Source: Pseudomonadota bacterium (GTDB lineage: Bacteria; Pseudomonadota; Gammaproteobacteria; Pseudomonadales; Pseudomonadaceae). Taken from it: 59,087 nucleotides of DNA. The notes below the pieces were generated by a model. It did no database searches, was not told where the DNA came from, and saw nothing but the letters and a program-made list of their open reading frames with translations. Each line of letters begins with the position of its first letter. Position 1 is the stretch's first letter. A program made the translations under genes and the position numbers. This document shows positions 57,642 through 59,087 of the stretch, one piece after another. The DNA is taken from assembly GCA_023431055.1 (NCBI GenBank), contig JAEYXX010000116.1, positions 1-59,087 of the forward strand, given 5' to 3'.

Positions 57642-58904
57642 ATGCAACGTCGCAGCCTGATCAAGGCCTTTACCCTTTCCGCTTCCATCGCCGCCATGGG
57701 CCTGAGCTGGTCCATCCAGGCCGCCGAAACCATCAAGGTCGGCATCCTGCACTCGCTGTCCGGCACCATGGCCATTTCCGAAACCTCGCTGAAAGACATG
57801 GCGCTGATGACCATCGACGAGATCAACGCCAAGGGCGGCGTGCTCGGCAAGCAGCTCGAGCCGGTGGTGGTCGACCCGGCCTCCAATTGGCCGCTGTTCG
57901 CCGAGCGTGGCCGTCAATTGCTGACCCAGGACAAGGTCGCGGTGACCTTCGGCTGCTGGACCAGCGTGTCGCGTAAATCGGTGCTGCCGGTCTATGAAGA
58001 GCTCAACGGCCTGCTGTTCTACCCGGTGCAGTACGAAGGCGAAGAGATGTCGCCGAACGTGTTCTACACCGGTGCAGCGCCAAACCAGCAGGCCATCCCG
58101 GCGGTGGAATACCTGCTCAGCGAAGACGGCGGCGCCGCCAAGCGCTTCTTCCTGCTCGGCACCGACTACGTCTACCCGCGCACCACCAACAAGATCCTGC
58201 GTGCCTTCCTACACAGCAAGGGCATCGCCGACAAGGACATCGAAGAGGTCTACACCCCCTTCGGTCACAGCGACTATCAAACCATCGTCGCCAACATCAA
58301 GAAGTTCTCCGCGGGCGGCAAGACTGCCGTGGTTTCCACTGTGAACGGCGACTCCAACGTGCCGTTCTACAAGGAACTGGCCAACCAGGGCCTGGAAGCC
58401 ACCGAGGTGCCGGTGGTGGCCTTCTCCGTGGGTGAAGAAGAACTGCGCGGCATCGACACCAAGCCGCTGGTCGGCCACCTGGCCGCCTGGAACTACTTCC
58501 AGTCCGTGGAGAACCCGGTCAACGCCGCCTTCGTGAAGAAGTGGAAGGCCTACGCCAAGGCCAAGGGCCTGCCGAACGCCGACAAGGCGGTGACCAACGA
58601 CCCGATGGAAGCCACCTACGTGGGCATCCACCTGTGGGCGCAGGCGGTCGAGAAGGCCGGCACCACCGACGTGGACAAGGTGCGTCAGGCCCTCTACGGC
58701 CAGACCTTCCCCGCGCCGAGCGGTTACACCCTGACCATGGAAAAGAACCACCACCTGCACAAGCCGGTGATGATCGGCGAAGTGCAGGAAGACGGTCAGT
58801 TCTCGGTGGTCTGGCAGACCGAAGGCCCGCTGCGCGCCCAGCCGTGGAGCCCGTACATCCCCGGCAACGACAAGAAGCCGGATTACGCGGTGGTGGGTAA
58901 CTAA
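57642..58904 (+). CDS. urtA: Urea ABC transporter substrate-binding protein
   Basis: A 420-residue periplasmic binding protein of the branched-chain amino acid/amide family. The N-terminus MQRRSLIKAF carries a twin-arginine motif and a hydrophobic stretch cut near IQAAET. KVGILHSLSGTMAISE and GCWTSVSRKSVLPVYEE are characteristic of UrtA/FmdD. Length matches UrtA. The start at 57642 follows GGAGATCGCACC; six more in-frame codons upstream would destroy the signal. It is followed by urtB and lies near atzF. Confidence 0.93.
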   Translation: MQRRSLIKAFTLSASIAAMGLSWSIQAAETIKVGILHSLSGTMAISETSLKDMALMTIDEINAKGGVLGKQLEPVVVDPASNWPLFAERGRQLLTQDKVAVTFGCWTSVSRKSVLPVYEELNGLLFYPVQYEGEEMSPNVFYTGAAPNQQAIPAVEYLLSEDGGAAKRFFLLGTDYVYPRTTNKILRAFLHSKGIADKDIEEVYTPFGHSDYQTIVANIKKFSAGGKTAVVSTVNGDSNVPFYKELANQGLEATEVPVVAFSVGEEELRGIDTKPLVGHLAAWNYFQSVENPVNAAFVKKWKAYAKAKGLPNADKAVTNDPMEATYVGIHLWAQAVEKAGTTDVDKVRQALYGQTFPAPSGYTLTMEKNHHLHKPVMIGEVQEDGQFSVVWQTEGPLRAQPWSPYIPGNDKKPDYAVVGN

Positions 58905-58928
58905 GACCCCAGCACGCCCTGCCAGCGC

Positions 58929-58957
58929 CGTAGGGTGGGCAACGTCTTTCTTGTCCA
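58929..58957. repeat. GTAGGGTGGGC-type repeat between urtA and urtB
   Basis: CCGTAGGGTGGGCAAC and TTGTCCACC form a short inverted unit of a dispersed repeat family, related to the units at 3201-3270. Confidence 0.5.
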
Positions 58958-58961
58958 CCAA

Positions 58962-58978
58962 CCCGCCGGCACGGCGGG
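58962..58978 (+). terminator. GC-rich hairpin between urtA and urtB
   Basis: CCCGCCG-gca-CGGCGGG is a perfect 7-bp stem. No T tract follows. It is more likely an mRNA-stabilising or attenuating hairpin that lets urtA be made in excess of the permease than a full terminator. Confidence 0.5.
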
Positions 58979-59042
58979 CCGGGCCCGCGCGGCGATCCAC
59001 CCAACGCGTCATCCATTTGCCCATTGATGAAGGGGCTTCACC

Positions 59043-59087
59043 ATGCCCACTGCCTTGTACCGATTGCTGCTGTCGCTGGCCCTGCTG
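59043..59087 (+). CDS. urtB: Urea ABC transporter permease UrtB, 5' end only
   Basis: Only the first 15 codons are in the window (MPTALYRLLLSLALL), the start of a signal/membrane segment. AAGGGG lies nine bases upstream. Position after urtA and the recognised N-terminus of pseudomonad UrtB support the call. The gene runs off the right edge. Confidence 0.75.
   Translation, partial: MPTALYRLLLSLALL

Overview
The window is about 59 kb of a high-GC gammaproteobacterial chromosome. Gene content and order match a pseudomonad closely. From memory of the P. aeruginosa PAO1 map, the right two thirds (speA, yciH/sui1, Nudix, DUF2333, gcbA, ctpL, dsbD, aroQ, accB, accC, prmA, a DUF3426 gene, dusB, fis, purH, purD, retS, marC-like, urtA) follow the PA4839-PA4858 block, and the left end (thiolase, FabG, AraC, MaoC) follows PA4785-PA4788. 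The intergenic repeats of the GTAGCCCGGATG type suggest the P. mendocina/pseudoalcaligenes/stutzeri side of the genus. That placement is inference; no similarity search was run.

Layout. (1) 0.2-5.4 kb: a lipid-type set of thiolase, long two-domain FabG, AraC regulator and MaoC hydratase. (2) 5.6-8.4 kb: a MazG-like pyrophosphohydrolase overlapping cmoM, two tandem DUF4136 lipoproteins and a GNAT acetyltransferase with a TTG start. (3) 8.4-18.0 kb, all on the minus strand: a complete selenocysteine/formate dehydrogenase-N island in the order fdnG(Sec)-fdnH-fdnI-[repeat-filled gap]-fdhE-selA-selB-tRNA-Sec. The fdnG gene is read through an in-frame UGA followed by a good SECIS hairpin. (4) 18.3-31.4 kb: a membrane diguanylate cyclase, a periplasmic solute-binding protein, pbpC, a DUF559 nuclease gene flanked by CT-rich repeats, the alpha-2-macroglobulin yfhM, a MATE exporter, a 144-bp MITE-like element, a GAF-GGDEF protein and a DUF2214 membrane protein. 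(5) 31.5-39.8 kb: speA, sui1, Nudix, DUF2333, gcbA, and the chemoreceptor ctpL with a Pho box in front. (6) 40-51.3 kb: dsbD, aroQ, accBC, prmA, DUF3426, dusB-fis, purH and purD. The gaps from accC to purD carry a recurring heptad repeat. (7) 51.4-59.1 kb: the hybrid sensor retS, a MarC-family protein, then a nitrogen/urea section: atzF behind a sigma-54 promoter, a GntR regulator, urtA and the first codons of urtB.

How the genes work together. FdnGHI oxidises formate in the periplasm and sends electrons to quinone. SelA, SelB and tRNA-Sec supply the selenocysteine FdnG needs, and FdhE helps mature it. Three diguanylate cyclases plus RetS make this a signalling-rich stretch. AccB/AccC, AroQ, PurH and PurD are core biosynthesis. 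AtzF and the Urt transporter point to use of urea-type nitrogen, consistent with the sigma-54/NtrC-like signals upstream.

Least explained items: the DUF559 gene between direct copies of a CT-rich repeat, the MITE-like element that splits what was probably a tight dinF-diguanylate cyclase junction, the heptad inverted elements at four junctions between accC and purD, and the uncharacterised thiolase/FabG4/MaoC set that resembles mycobacterial fadA2-fabG4-htdX.
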